Shown here: positions 53,095-61,720 of the stretch, in pieces
Layout of the letters: each line of letters opens with the position of its first letter
Position numbering within the stretch: the first letter of the stretch is position 1
Assembly (NCBI RefSeq): GCF_000971475.1
Contig: NZ_DF967522.1
Span: forward strand, 85,403 to 149,402
Source of the DNA: Sulfuricella sp. T08
Lineage (GTDB): Bacteria; Pseudomonadota; Gammaproteobacteria; Burkholderiales; Sulfuricellaceae
Reading direction: 5' to 3'
Length of the DNA stretch: 64,000 bases
Translations under genes and position numbers: made by a program
The notes under the pieces: generated by a model
The model's input: the letters and a program-made list of their open reading frames with translations, nothing else
What the model was told of the DNA's origin: nothing
Database searches by the model: none

Positions 53095-54357
53095 ATGGCA
53101 GGGGGAGATCTCGAAACCAAGCTGGCTGCCGCTCGCACCCGGCTGATCCTGGACAAGCCATTTATCGGCGCTCTCGCCCTGCGCCTGCCGATGATCGCCG
53201 CCAATCCAAAATGGTGCCGCACCACGGCCACCGATGCCCGCAACTTCTATTACAACCCGGAATACATCCAGGCGCTGAGCCTGGACGAAACCCAGTTCGT
53301 ACTGGCGCACGAGGCGCTGCACTGCGCACTGTCCCATTTCGCGCGGCGCCAGCATCGCATCAAACAGCGCTGGGACGTCGCCTGCGACTTTGCCATCAAC
53401 CCCCTGCTGATCAAGGATGGCCTCAGGGCACCGCCCGGCGCCCTAGTTCTGGATCTTTACGAAGGCATGACTGCAGAAGAGATCTACCCCTGCATCGATG
53501 AGAACAACACCGATGAACCGATGGATCAGCACATCTATGACGGCGAGGACATAGACCCAACCAGCAGCGGCCAGCAAAAGGGGGACGAGCAGCGCGAAGG
53601 CGGCCAAAGCCAGCAAGACCAGCAATCCGATCCGCAAAACCAATCCCAGTCCGGCGGCAGTTCGCAAGGTCAGCAGAAGGATGATCAGTCTGGCGGCGCA
53701 CCCCAGCCCAAGCCGCTGACTGCGGCAGAACGCGAGGAGCTGAGCGCGCAGTGGCAGCAGCGCCTCGCCGGCGCTGCCCAGCAGGCGCAGCAGGCCGGCA
53801 AACTCGGTGGGTTGCTGGCGCGCATGGTGGGCGAACTGCTGCAACCAAAGCTCCCCTGGCGCATGCTGCTTGCACGCTACATGACCCAGGTTGCCCGGGA
53901 TGATTACAGCTACATGCGCCCTTCGCGGCGTGAAGGGCAGATGATCCTGCCCTCCCTGAGAAGTTCCCAGGCTGATATCGTGGTTGCGCTCGACACCAGC
54001 GGCTCGGTCAACACCGAGGAACTGAACGAATTTCTGGCCGAAATTAACACGCTCAAAGGCCAGTTGCGTGCCCGGGTCACCCTGCATGCCTGCGACACCG
54101 CTCTTGCCGACGGGGGTCCGTGGGTCTTCGAACCCTGGGAGGAATTCAAGCTGCCCAAGGAATTTAAGGGTGGTGGCGGCACCGACTTCCGACCAGTATT
54201 CAAATGGGTCGAGCAACAGGGGCGATCGCCCGACTTGTTGCTTTATTTTACCGATGCCGAGGGCGATTTCCCGCCATCAGAGCCTCATTACCCCGTAATC
54301 TGGCTGGTCAAAGGCAAGGCACCGGTGCCATGGGGACAACGCATTCAACTGAATTAG
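53095..54357 (+). CDS. Putative metallopeptidase-like and VWA-domain protein (DUF2201)
   Basis: A 420-residue partner of the MoxR ATPase. The N-terminal DUF2201 domain has the zinc-type motif LAHEALHCALSHFARR (HEXXH) near residue 70. A Gln/Ser/Gly-rich linker spans about 155-205. The C-terminal VWA-like domain has VVALDTSGSVNTEEL (MIDAS DXSXS), the GGGGTDFRPVF loop and YFTDAEGDFP. No signal peptide, so it acts in the cytoplasm. The TAG stop at 54355-54357 coincides with the left end of element B. Confidence 0.88.
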   Translation: MAGGDLETKLAAARTRLILDKPFIGALALRLPMIAANPKWCRTTATDARNFYYNPEYIQALSLDETQFVLAHEALHCALSHFARRQHRIKQRWDVACDFAINPLLIKDGLRAPPGALVLDLYEGMTAEEIYPCIDENNTDEPMDQHIYDGEDIDPTSSGQQKGDEQREGGQSQQDQQSDPQNQSQSGGSSQGQQKDDQSGGAPQPKPLTAAEREELSAQWQQRLAGAAQQAQQAGKLGGLLARMVGELLQPKLPWRMLLARYMTQVARDDYSYMRPSRREGQMILPSLRSSQADIVVALDTSGSVNTEELNEFLAEINTLKGQLRARVTLHACDTALADGGPWVFEPWEEFKLPKEFKGGGGTDFRPVFKWVEQQGRSPDLLLYFTDAEGDFPPSEPHYPVIWLVKGKAPVPWGQRIQLN

Positions 54358-54625
54358 GGCGTGTTAACACTAATTTCACGCCTGCGTTGCTGCGAGAAAG
54401 CGATGGATGCTAGGCGCAAGGCGCGGCGAATGGTTGTTCCATTCGCAAGCCTTGCAACGACGCAGACGCGCTTTTCTCGCAGCAACCCTACGGGACGGGG
54501 GCGATTTGGGCGCCCCCCTTTGTCGCAAGCCACTTGTGGTGGCTTGCACCACGTCGTGTCTTGCTTCGCGGGCTGCATCCCAAATCGCCCCCGTCGCAGA
54601 CGCGAAATTAGTGTTAACACACCCT
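54356..54625 (+). repeat. Element B: 270-bp nested inverted-repeat element
   Basis: Outer 31-bp inverted repeats at 54356-54386 and 54595-54625 (AGGGCGTGTTAACACTAATT start) match at 28 of 31 positions. A stem pairs 54387-54402 with 54469-54485, with one bulged base. A perfect 17-bp stem pairs 54494-54510 with 54579-54595. The conserved inner core GCGAATGGTTGTTCCATTCG lies at 54425-54444, and CCCTACGGG links the two stems. Element A at 31558-31825 has the same order and sizes in opposite orientation. The element separates the VWA gene from dsrS. Confidence 0.9.
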
Positions 54626-54634
54626 AGCCTACCC

Positions 54635-55789
54635 ATGTCCGAACTCACTCCCGAAGACGCCCTGCGTCTCAACGTACTGCTTGCAGGAGAAATCCAGGCA
54701 ATCCGCATCGACGAAGCCAACATGACGGTTCTCGGCTTGTCCCCACGTGGCGAAGCAGCGGTCAAATTGCATCCGGTCGGGCGCAGCGACCAGTACCTGC
54801 GCCGGGTACGCGAACTGCTTGCGGGCCACGCCATCGGCTCGCCTGGCGGCTATCCGGTATATATACAGCGCTGGACGCGCATGGGACAGGCGCGCGACAA
54901 GGGACTGGATCGCCTGCTGCTACTCGGCGAACCCGAGGCGGTGGTATCAGTCGCCTATTCCAACGGCCTCACCGACGAACTGGCGCGCTTCGCCTGGTGG
55001 GCCATGCCGACCGCTGACAACGCCCGCCGCATGCTGGAGAGAGAATGTGTCGTACAAGGGAAAATGGGCAAAGTTCTGGCAGAATACCTGATCGAACATC
55101 TACCCTTCGAAAACGAACCACATATCATCATCGACACCGTGCGGATCGTGCTCCAACCGGGATTGACCGATGCGGCAGCCCGACAGCGCCTGTGGAAAAA
55201 AGGCGCCTACGACAATGCCTATTACATCGGCTTTCTCGAGCGCATGCCAGACGATCTGCCGGAACAGCACGCTCCACGCGCCGATTGGGAGGCACAACGG
55301 GCAAAGCTAACACCCCTAATTGCACAGGGCAATACTTACGCCCGTCAGTTGGAGCGATTTCTATCCGGGCCGGGCCAAGCCTTCCTCCAGACTAGCGAGG
55401 AAGTATTGCGTCGCCCGGAAAATCAGGACGTTGTCGTCGCCCTGTTGAACGCGATTGCAGCCTATTTTGCCACGATACGGCAAGCAGGTTGCAATGGGAA
55501 CTCAATGGAAGCGATTCTTGCCGATGCGGCGGCGGAGGTCGGAAAGGCTCAATCGGCAGAACTGTGCGAGCTTCTGAACACCGCACCTGAATTAGCCGGG
55601 GAGGTGAGCGCAATGCTGGCGCTGGCGCGCATGGATGCGCAGGTGGCCACGCCGGTGCTGGCGCGAACAACCGCCGCCGGCACCTTGATGCGCAAGAAGC
55701 TGGAACCGGTTGCTATCCCCATCCTGCAGCAACTGGCCGTGTTGAGGGGACAGCCTTTCAACGCCGCCCACCCGAGACGGCGGCGCTAA
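54635..55789 (+). CDS. dsrS: DsrS-like protein (sulfur metabolism associated)
   Basis: A 384-residue soluble protein without recognised enzymatic motifs. Its N-terminal half (LRLNVLLAGEIQAIRIDE, YLRRVRELLAGHAIGSPGG, VYIQRWTRMGQARD, ARFAWWAMPTADNARRMLER) agrees with my recollection of DsrS proteins from dissimilatory sulfite reductase clusters of sulfur oxidisers. I used ATG 54635; a longer open frame upstream reads through element B. Other dsr genes are not in the window. The link with the MoxR/VWA pair upstream is by position only. Confidence 0.65.
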   Translation: MSELTPEDALRLNVLLAGEIQAIRIDEANMTVLGLSPRGEAAVKLHPVGRSDQYLRRVRELLAGHAIGSPGGYPVYIQRWTRMGQARDKGLDRLLLLGEPEAVVSVAYSNGLTDELARFAWWAMPTADNARRMLERECVVQGKMGKVLAEYLIEHLPFENEPHIIIDTVRIVLQPGLTDAAARQRLWKKGAYDNAYYIGFLERMPDDLPEQHAPRADWEAQRAKLTPLIAQGNTYARQLERFLSGPGQAFLQTSEEVLRRPENQDVVVALLNAIAAYFATIRQAGCNGNSMEAILADAAAEVGKAQSAELCELLNTAPELAGEVSAMLALARMDAQVATPVLARTTAAGTLMRKKLEPVAIPILQQLAVLRGQPFNAAHPRRRR

Positions 55790-55802
55790 TTCAGGGAATA
55801 AA

Positions 55803-56516
55803 TCACCTCTTGGCGGCGCTGCGCTCCGGCATGGAAAGCCGGGACATATAGTCCACCACTGCTTCCATGTCCGGGTCGGCGTAATTCTGCACCACTTTCA
55901 CCATCTTGGGGTTGGCGTTCCCGCGCTTTCCATCGCGGATATTCATGATCTGGCGCAGCATGTATTTGTAATGCTGCCCCGCCAGAACAGGGTAAAACTT
56001 CTTCTCGTTGCCCTCGCCGTTTTCACCGTGGCAGACCTGGCAGTCGTTCTTGTATAGCGCTTTGCCGCGATCCAGGCTGGTGCCCGGACCTTTGCCGTTG
56101 TCGTGCGGAATTTTCATGTTCTGCAGGTAAATGGCGACATCGGCGATTTCCTGCATGTCGATGATGTGCTTGCCGGCGAATGGGAACATCTTTGGGTTTT
56201 CCCTGCGCCCATCGCGCACGTCGGCCATCTGCTTGATCAGCACGGTAGCGTGCTGGCCCGCCAACTGCGGGTAGGTCCCGTCCGACAGTCCGGCGCCATT
56301 CGGCTTGTGGCAGCCTTGGCAAACGCGGTAGGCGTTACGGCCGCGCTCGGCGTCGCCCTTCAATTTGAGGATTTCGGCCTTTTCACCAGCCGGTTCATTC
56401 CAGACATAGTCCTTGGATTCGATCCCCGGCGCCTTGGGCTGCTGAGGCGCACCGGCCAAGACAGGTATGGCCAGTGCCAAAGTCAATGCCAGCGCCAGGA
56501 AGCTAAGTTTTTTCAT
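55803..56516 (-). CDS. Dihaem c-type cytochrome (c4 family)
   Basis: A 237-residue exported cytochrome. The signal peptide MKKLSFLALALTLALAIPVL precedes cleavage near AGA. Haem-binding sites are CQGCH near residue 67 and CQVCH near residue 162. Each half carries QLAGQHATVLIKQMADVRDG or VLAGQHYKYMLRQIMNIRDG, the repeat seen in c4 cytochromes. It likely shuttles electrons in the periplasm. It is longer at the N-terminus than its two neighbours. Confidence 0.9.
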   Translation of the reverse strand: MKKLSFLALALTLALAIPVLAGAPQQPKAPGIESKDYVWNEPAGEKAEILKLKGDAERGRNAYRVCQGCHKPNGAGLSDGTYPQLAGQHATVLIKQMADVRDGRRENPKMFPFAGKHIIDMQEIADVAIYLQNMKIPHDNGKGPGTSLDRGKALYKNDCQVCHGENGEGNEKKFYPVLAGQHYKYMLRQIMNIRDGKRGNANPKMVKVVQNYADPDMEAVVDYMSRLSMPERSAAKR

Positions 56517-56614
56517 TATCGGTTTCCTTGTCTACGATTAATGCCCCGTGCGGTCCGGCAGGACGCGCAGATTAGCCGACACTCTTTAACTGGCATGGGG
56601 CTAAATGGTTTCGC

Positions 56615-57244
56615 TTATTTTAATTGGACACCCGCAAGATACTCCGCCACGGCCCTCATTTCCTGCTCTGTCATTTTAGCCGTTACCGACTGCATCGCCA
56701 GCCCTTTGTCGTTATCGCGCTCGCCGGTATTGAAACGCTTTAGCTGCAACAAAGTGTACTCGGTATGCTGTCCTGCGAGGTGGGGGAAAAAGCCATACCC
56801 CAAGGCATCCACTTCGTGGCAGCCGGCACAGGCCGGCACGCCGGCATCCGGATTGCCATCCATGTAAATCTTTTTCCCCTGGGCCACCAGGGCAGGGTTT
56901 TTGACCACGCCAGGCTTGGCTTTCTGGCCTGCGTAATAGAGGGCAAGGTTGGCCATGTCATCGGGAGTCAGGTTCGCCACCATGCCGGCCATGATCTCGT
57001 TCTTGCGCTTGCCCGACCTGAAATCCTTGAGCTGTTTGAGAAGGTATTCTGGCTGCTTGCCCGCCAGCTTGGGAAATTCCGGGTTGGTCGGCTCGGTGCC
57101 GTTGCCATCTACGCCATGACAGGCCAGGCAGACTTGAGAAGCAATCTGCTTGCCCTTTTCCGGGTCGCCCTTGGGGGGAGCGGCCATTACCCACCAGGAT
57201 GCCGTTAAACCAACCATCGCTGCGAGAATTACGAACTTTTTCAC
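56615..57244 (-). CDS. Dihaem cytochrome c4
   Basis: A 209-residue periplasmic cytochrome with signal peptide (KKFVILAAMVGLTASWWVMA). Haem motifs are CLACH near residue 38 and CAGCH near residue 140; FPKLAGKQPEYLLKQLKDFR and FPHLAGQHTEYTLLQLKRFN show the internal duplication. It is one of three tandem paralogues on the minus strand, with about 100 bases to the next. Confidence 0.93.
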   Translation of the reverse strand: MKKFVILAAMVGLTASWWVMAAPPKGDPEKGKQIASQVCLACHGVDGNGTEPTNPEFPKLAGKQPEYLLKQLKDFRSGKRKNEIMAGMVANLTPDDMANLALYYAGQKAKPGVVKNPALVAQGKKIYMDGNPDAGVPACAGCHEVDALGYGFFPHLAGQHTEYTLLQLKRFNTGERDNDKGLAMQSVTAKMTEQEMRAVAEYLAGVQLK

Positions 57245-57395
57245 GTTTCATTCCCCCTAATAACCGCCGCAATGCTTCTAAAAATCAGGAATTATTAGTA
57301 ATTATTTTACCTTAAAACAATGCATTGAACCCAACCGCTCATAAACGGCTCTGAAAAACGGTGTGCACATTGCTTGAATGGGGACCCTAACTGAC

Positions 57396-57421
57396 AAAAA
57401 AAGGGTGGCTCGCGCCACCCA
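57396..57421 (-). terminator. Rho-independent terminator of the 57463-58080 cytochrome gene
   Basis: On the minus strand GGGTGGCGCGAGCCACCC forms a GC-rich hairpin followed directly by TTTTTTT, about 45 bases after the cytochrome stop codon. Confidence 0.9.
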
Positions 57422-57462
57422 TTCTCTATATTGCCGTCTGATTTCAATCAGATCAGGTCAGA

Positions 57463-58080
57463 TTAGTGCAACCCGGAAATATATTCCGCCACGGCTTTCA
57501 TGTCCTGGTCGGACATTTTCATAGCGACCATCTGCATCATCTTGCCAGGGTCGTTGGCACGTTCGCCGATACGGAAATTCTTCAGCTGGGTTTCGATATA
57601 TTCACCATGCTGGCCGGCCAAGCGAGGGAACATCGCCGGGATGCCGGAACCGGTAGGGCCGTGACAACCGCTACAGGCCGGCACGCCCATCGCAGCAACA
57701 CCACCGCGGTAAATTTTTTCACCTTTCGCTGCCAAAACCTGGTCCTTGGCAGCGGCCGGCGCCAGCTTTTGTCCACCAAAATAGGCCGCCAGGTTCTTCA
57801 TGTCTTCCGGGGAAAGGGCCGCGGCCATGCCCGTCATGATTGGATTCTTGCGTTCACCCGATTTGAAGTTAGTCAGCTGCTTATTAAGGTAATCAGGATG
57901 CTGGGATGCCAGTTTCGGATTCGCCGGGGCCGGGCTATTGCCATCAGCACCATGGCACGCAACGCAAACTGTATTGACGATCTGCTGAGCCTTCGCAGGG
58001 TCGGCCTTGGCTGCTTCCGCGTTTACCCCTGATGCGGCCATCAACCCGACAACCGCTGCCACCACCATGGCTTGTTTCAT
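57463..58080 (-). CDS. Dihaem cytochrome c4
   Basis: A 205-residue exported cytochrome. Signal peptide MKQAMVVAAVVGLMAASGVN A; haem sites CVACH near residue 39 and CSGCH near residue 137; PKLASQHPDYLNKQLTNFKS and FPRLAGQHGEYIETQLKNFR mark the two halves. It has its own strong terminator, so it may be expressed separately from the two paralogues downstream. It is divergent from engB. Confidence 0.94.
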   Translation of the reverse strand: MKQAMVVAAVVGLMAASGVNAEAAKADPAKAQQIVNTVCVACHGADGNSPAPANPKLASQHPDYLNKQLTNFKSGERKNPIMTGMAAALSPEDMKNLAAYFGGQKLAPAAAKDQVLAAKGEKIYRGGVAAMGVPACSGCHGPTGSGIPAMFPRLAGQHGEYIETQLKNFRIGERANDPGKMMQMVAMKMSDQDMKAVAEYISGLH

Positions 58081-58179
58081 CGCTTACTCCTTAATTAAAC
58101 CGTTGCATGAATTTGCTAAAAATAACTTGGCATTCTATATCAAATTTGCCTTATCATGCCAGACTGAAAAAGGAACAAT

Positions 58180-58806
58180 ATGGCATTATTTCAAGAAGCA
58201 CAGTTTTTTATCTCAGCGGACAAGCTCACCGACCTGCCGCCACCCAGCGGCATAGAGATCGCCTTCGCGGGCCGCTCAAACTCTGGAAAATCCAGCGCAA
58301 TCAATACGCTGGCCAACAGAAACCGCCTTGCATTCGTCAGCAAAACACCGGGCCGCACCCAGTTGATCAATTTTTTCAGCCTTGGCAATGATCGCTTTCT
58401 GGTTGACCTTCCCGGCTACGGCTACGCCAAGGTGCCTGAGGCCATGCGCGTACATTGGCAAAGCGTGCTGAGCCGCTACCTGATGGAGAGGGAATCTCTT
58501 TACGGGCTGGTGCTGATCATGGATGCCCGCCACCCACTCACCCCGCTGGATCATCAAATGCTCAACTGGTTTATCCCCACCTGCAAGCCGGTACATGTCC
58601 TGCTCACCAAGGCGGACAAGCTCAGCAAGCAGCAAGCCACGACTACTCTGCGTGCAGTTCGGACGGAACTCGAGCGCACCTACCCAAACTGCACGGTTCA
58701 ACTTTTTTCCAGTCTGAAACGAATTGGCCTCGACGAGGCGGAAGCGATGATAGGGAAATGGCTGTCCGCCCTCCAGGAGGATGGGGGAGGCATTGTTGCG
58801 CATTGA
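58180..58806 (+). CDS. engB: Ribosome biogenesis GTP-binding protein EngB/YihA
   Basis: A 208-residue GTPase. G1 is [16 protein letters not shown], switch region [16 protein letters not shown]3 [16 protein letters not shown]4 [21 protein letters not shown] before ATG 58180 is the ribosome site. Such genes are divergent from cytochrome c4 genes in many betaproteobacteria, as here. Confidence 0.96.
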   Translation: MALFQEAQFFISADKLTDLPPPSGIEIAFAGRSNSGKSSAINTLANRNRLAFVSKTPGRTQLINFFSLGNDRFLVDLPGYGYAKVPEAMRVHWQSVLSRYLMERESLYGLVLIMDARHPLTPLDHQMLNWFIPTCKPVHVLLTKADKLSKQQATTTLRAVRTELERTYPNCTVQLFSSLKRIGLDEAEAMIGKWLSALQEDGGGIVAH

Positions 58807-58836
58807 CGCGATGTGGTGACATAGGTAATCTCTGAA

Positions 58837-58990
58837 AATAAAAAACCCCCGGGTAAAGGGGAGTAAACCCGGGGGGGATAAAACGCCTTAACAGAGGGTT
58901 AAGGCACCCGCTCAGGGAGGGAAAGCGGGGGACGAAAGGGTTATCGTCCACCTGCTCAGAGTGGAATGGCCTGGATAAAGTTCCGCGCTT
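58837..58990 (-). ncRNA. Candidate small RNA or hemB leader: run of four to five hairpins
   Basis: Between engB and hemB lie consecutive hairpins: CCCCCGGGT/ACCCGGGGG (58846-58875), GCCTTAAC/GTTAAGGC (58885-58905), CCCGCT/AGCGGG (58907-58929), GACGA/TCGTC (58931-58948) and a weak CCAC/GTGG (58948-58964). Read on the minus strand, the first hairpin is followed by TTTTTTATTTT, a good terminator, so the region could be a minus-strand RNA ending near 58838. Read on the plus strand it would be the hemB leader. A conserved RNA motif upstream of hemB is known from betaproteobacteria, but I cannot confirm a match. Confidence 0.45.
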
Positions 58991-59043
58991 AATATCGATT
59001 TCAGCATTTCCGATAACCCATTACAGATACACCATTATAGTGA

Positions 59044-60087
<1,044 letters not shown>

Positions 60088-60096
60088 AATTCCGGG

Positions 60097-60870
60097 CTAT
60101 TCCCGGTCCAGGTCCATGGCCCGTCTATCCCGCTCCACTTTGATAATGTAGCGTTGAATCATGGACTGCATATTTGCCGACAAGTTGATGAACTGACAAC
60201 CAGCCCGCTTGGTTTTCAACCCGTTTCTTAAAGTCACTTCAAATACGTTCCGTATTTCCATGGTCGCCACAATATTGCCGATCTCGGGCAAAACCAGGTT
60301 GCATCCATTAAATATCATTCCTGGCTCAACGGCAGCATCTGCCGGCGGGAGAACCACGCCTACTCCGCCGATGCTGATATCTGCAACCACCATTTCAATC
60401 TTGCACTTGTCGTCCATTAACACGATACATTTCAATGGGTTGACGACAGGCGTCGTCACCCGATAATATTCCCGCCGCTGCAGCTTGATCAACGACTTGG
60501 GAATCTCGGTTCTGAACACATCGCGGCCTTCGAGCCGGGTCTTTTCTATCCAGTTGGTGACAAACTGAACTTTGACCTTCTCTTGGGCCGTAACAAAAAT
60601 GATTTTTCCACTATCGAGAATTTTTTCGTTGAGCGCTTCGTTTGCACCTAAATCCAGAAAAACCAGTTCCTCGTCCGGGTCTATATCAATGATTGATGTC
60701 AGTATGAAACTTTCGCCGCGATTAAAATAAGCGCTTACCAGTTCAGTTTTTTCCATCACTGCGCGAAGAATATAGACAATTTCTTTCTTCCAGCTAACCG
60801 TAAAACTGCCGGCATCGCCTTCGTCGGCAACCGATAAGCCCTGGGATGAGTTCGGGGTGGGATTTACCAT
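60097..60870 (-). CDS. YcgR-like flagellar brake protein, PilZ domain
   Basis: A 257-residue protein with an N-terminal YcgR domain and a C-terminal PilZ domain. The c-di-GMP binding residues are in KLQRREYYRVTTPV near residue 130 and ADISIGGVGVVLPP near residue 165. It would link c-di-GMP to motility; in this window the motility genes present are type IV pilus control genes, not flagellar ones. It is convergent with hemB. Confidence 0.9.
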   Translation of the reverse strand: MVNPTPNSSQGLSVADEGDAGSFTVSWKKEIVYILRAVMEKTELVSAYFNRGESFILTSIIDIDPDEELVFLDLGANEALNEKILDSGKIIFVTAQEKVKVQFVTNWIEKTRLEGRDVFRTEIPKSLIKLQRREYYRVTTPVVNPLKCIVLMDDKCKIEMVVADISIGGVGVVLPPADAAVEPGMIFNGCNLVLPEIGNIVATMEIRNVFEVTLRNGLKTKRAGCQFINLSANMQSMIQRYIIKVERDRRAMDLDRE

Positions 60871-61071
60871 GTTGTCCCACCAGGAGCCGCGGAAGGAATG
60901 TCATTCTGACGACCGACAAGGAGTGCCCACAAATTTTTATGGCAAGAGCACGGGCAGGAAGGCATCGAAAGGGTCATTAGCATTTTGACTCTAAACTATT
61001 CGAAAAACAAAACCGCAAAATCCTTTATACCATGTGCAACAGGCAAAAGTGCGCTTGAAAGTATAAGGGCA

Positions 61072-61719
61072 TTATCCTTCTTCAAGCAATGCCTCGACCA
61101 GCCTGGCGTGCGCGCGTGCATTTTTTTCAGAAGGACCACGTGGGATTTGGCGTATATCCTCCGCAGCAAATACCGTAACATTAATTTCTGCGGGGCCATC
61201 CAGCAAGGTGAAGACGGGGAAGGCGCGCTCCGCACCCCCCAAATGGAAATGTTTTTCGCCACTTTTATAGGGCACCTGCCTGGCCAGTAGAAACAATTCC
61301 ACCTCCTTGGCGCTATCCGTGAACAACTGCAGGTTAATATCCGAATGGCGGGTTGCCGTGCCATTCAAAACCGAACCTATAAGATACGGATTGAACGGCT
61401 CCAGCAAGCGCATCGCATCCAATGCCTGCTGCCGCAACTGACCCAAACGCTCTCTTTGCTCATCCCGCTGGAAAATCGCCTGATAATCCCTTAAGGCCCG
61501 CTCTACTTCATCGTTATCAGGCAAATTATGGGTGTCCGGCGCACCTATCTGGCGAGCAGCCTTGTGCTTGGCCGAAGCATAATTCTGAAGACCGTCCTCT
61601 GCAATGATGCGGGCCGCCTGATGTGCGATTCGCTCACGCATGCGGAGATTCGCCGCTTTTTCTCTCTCCCGATACTGCAGAGCGGGCTTTTCACCCAAGT
61701 CTTTATCCCGCCCCGACAT
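61072..61719 (-). CDS. Nucleotidyltransferase-fold protein of unknown substrate
   Basis: A 215-residue protein. Residues 110-175 look like a nucleotidyltransferase core: NPYLIGSVLNGTATRHSDIN LQLF, with GS and D-x-N instead of the strict DxD. The N-terminal half is helical and basic (REREKAANLRMRERIAHQAA). A longer frame upstream overlaps the penicillin-binding protein gene in another frame and is not used. It starts two bases from that gene's stop, so they are probably co-transcribed. Function unknown; absence of the second Asp may mean altered or lost catalysis. Confidence 0.7.
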   Translation of the reverse strand: MSGRDKDLGEKPALQYREREKAANLRMRERIAHQAARIIAEDGLQNYASAKHKAARQIGAPDTHNLPDNDEVERALRDYQAIFQRDEQRERLGQLRQQALDAMRLLEPFNPYLIGSVLNGTATRHSDINLQLFTDSAKEVELFLLARQVPYKSGEKHFHLGGAERAFPVFTLLDGPAEINVTVFAAEDIRQIPRGPSEKNARAHARLVEALLEEG

Positions 61720-61720
61720 T

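Noticed and set aside
54407-54634. In-frame N-terminal extension of the DsrS-like protein
   Set aside because: The extension is read entirely from the inverted-repeat element B; the family-like start is ATG 54635.
58840-58877. Terminator of engB
   Set aside because: The hairpin has its U-run on the minus strand only; on the plus strand no T-tract follows, so it does not fit as an engB terminator.
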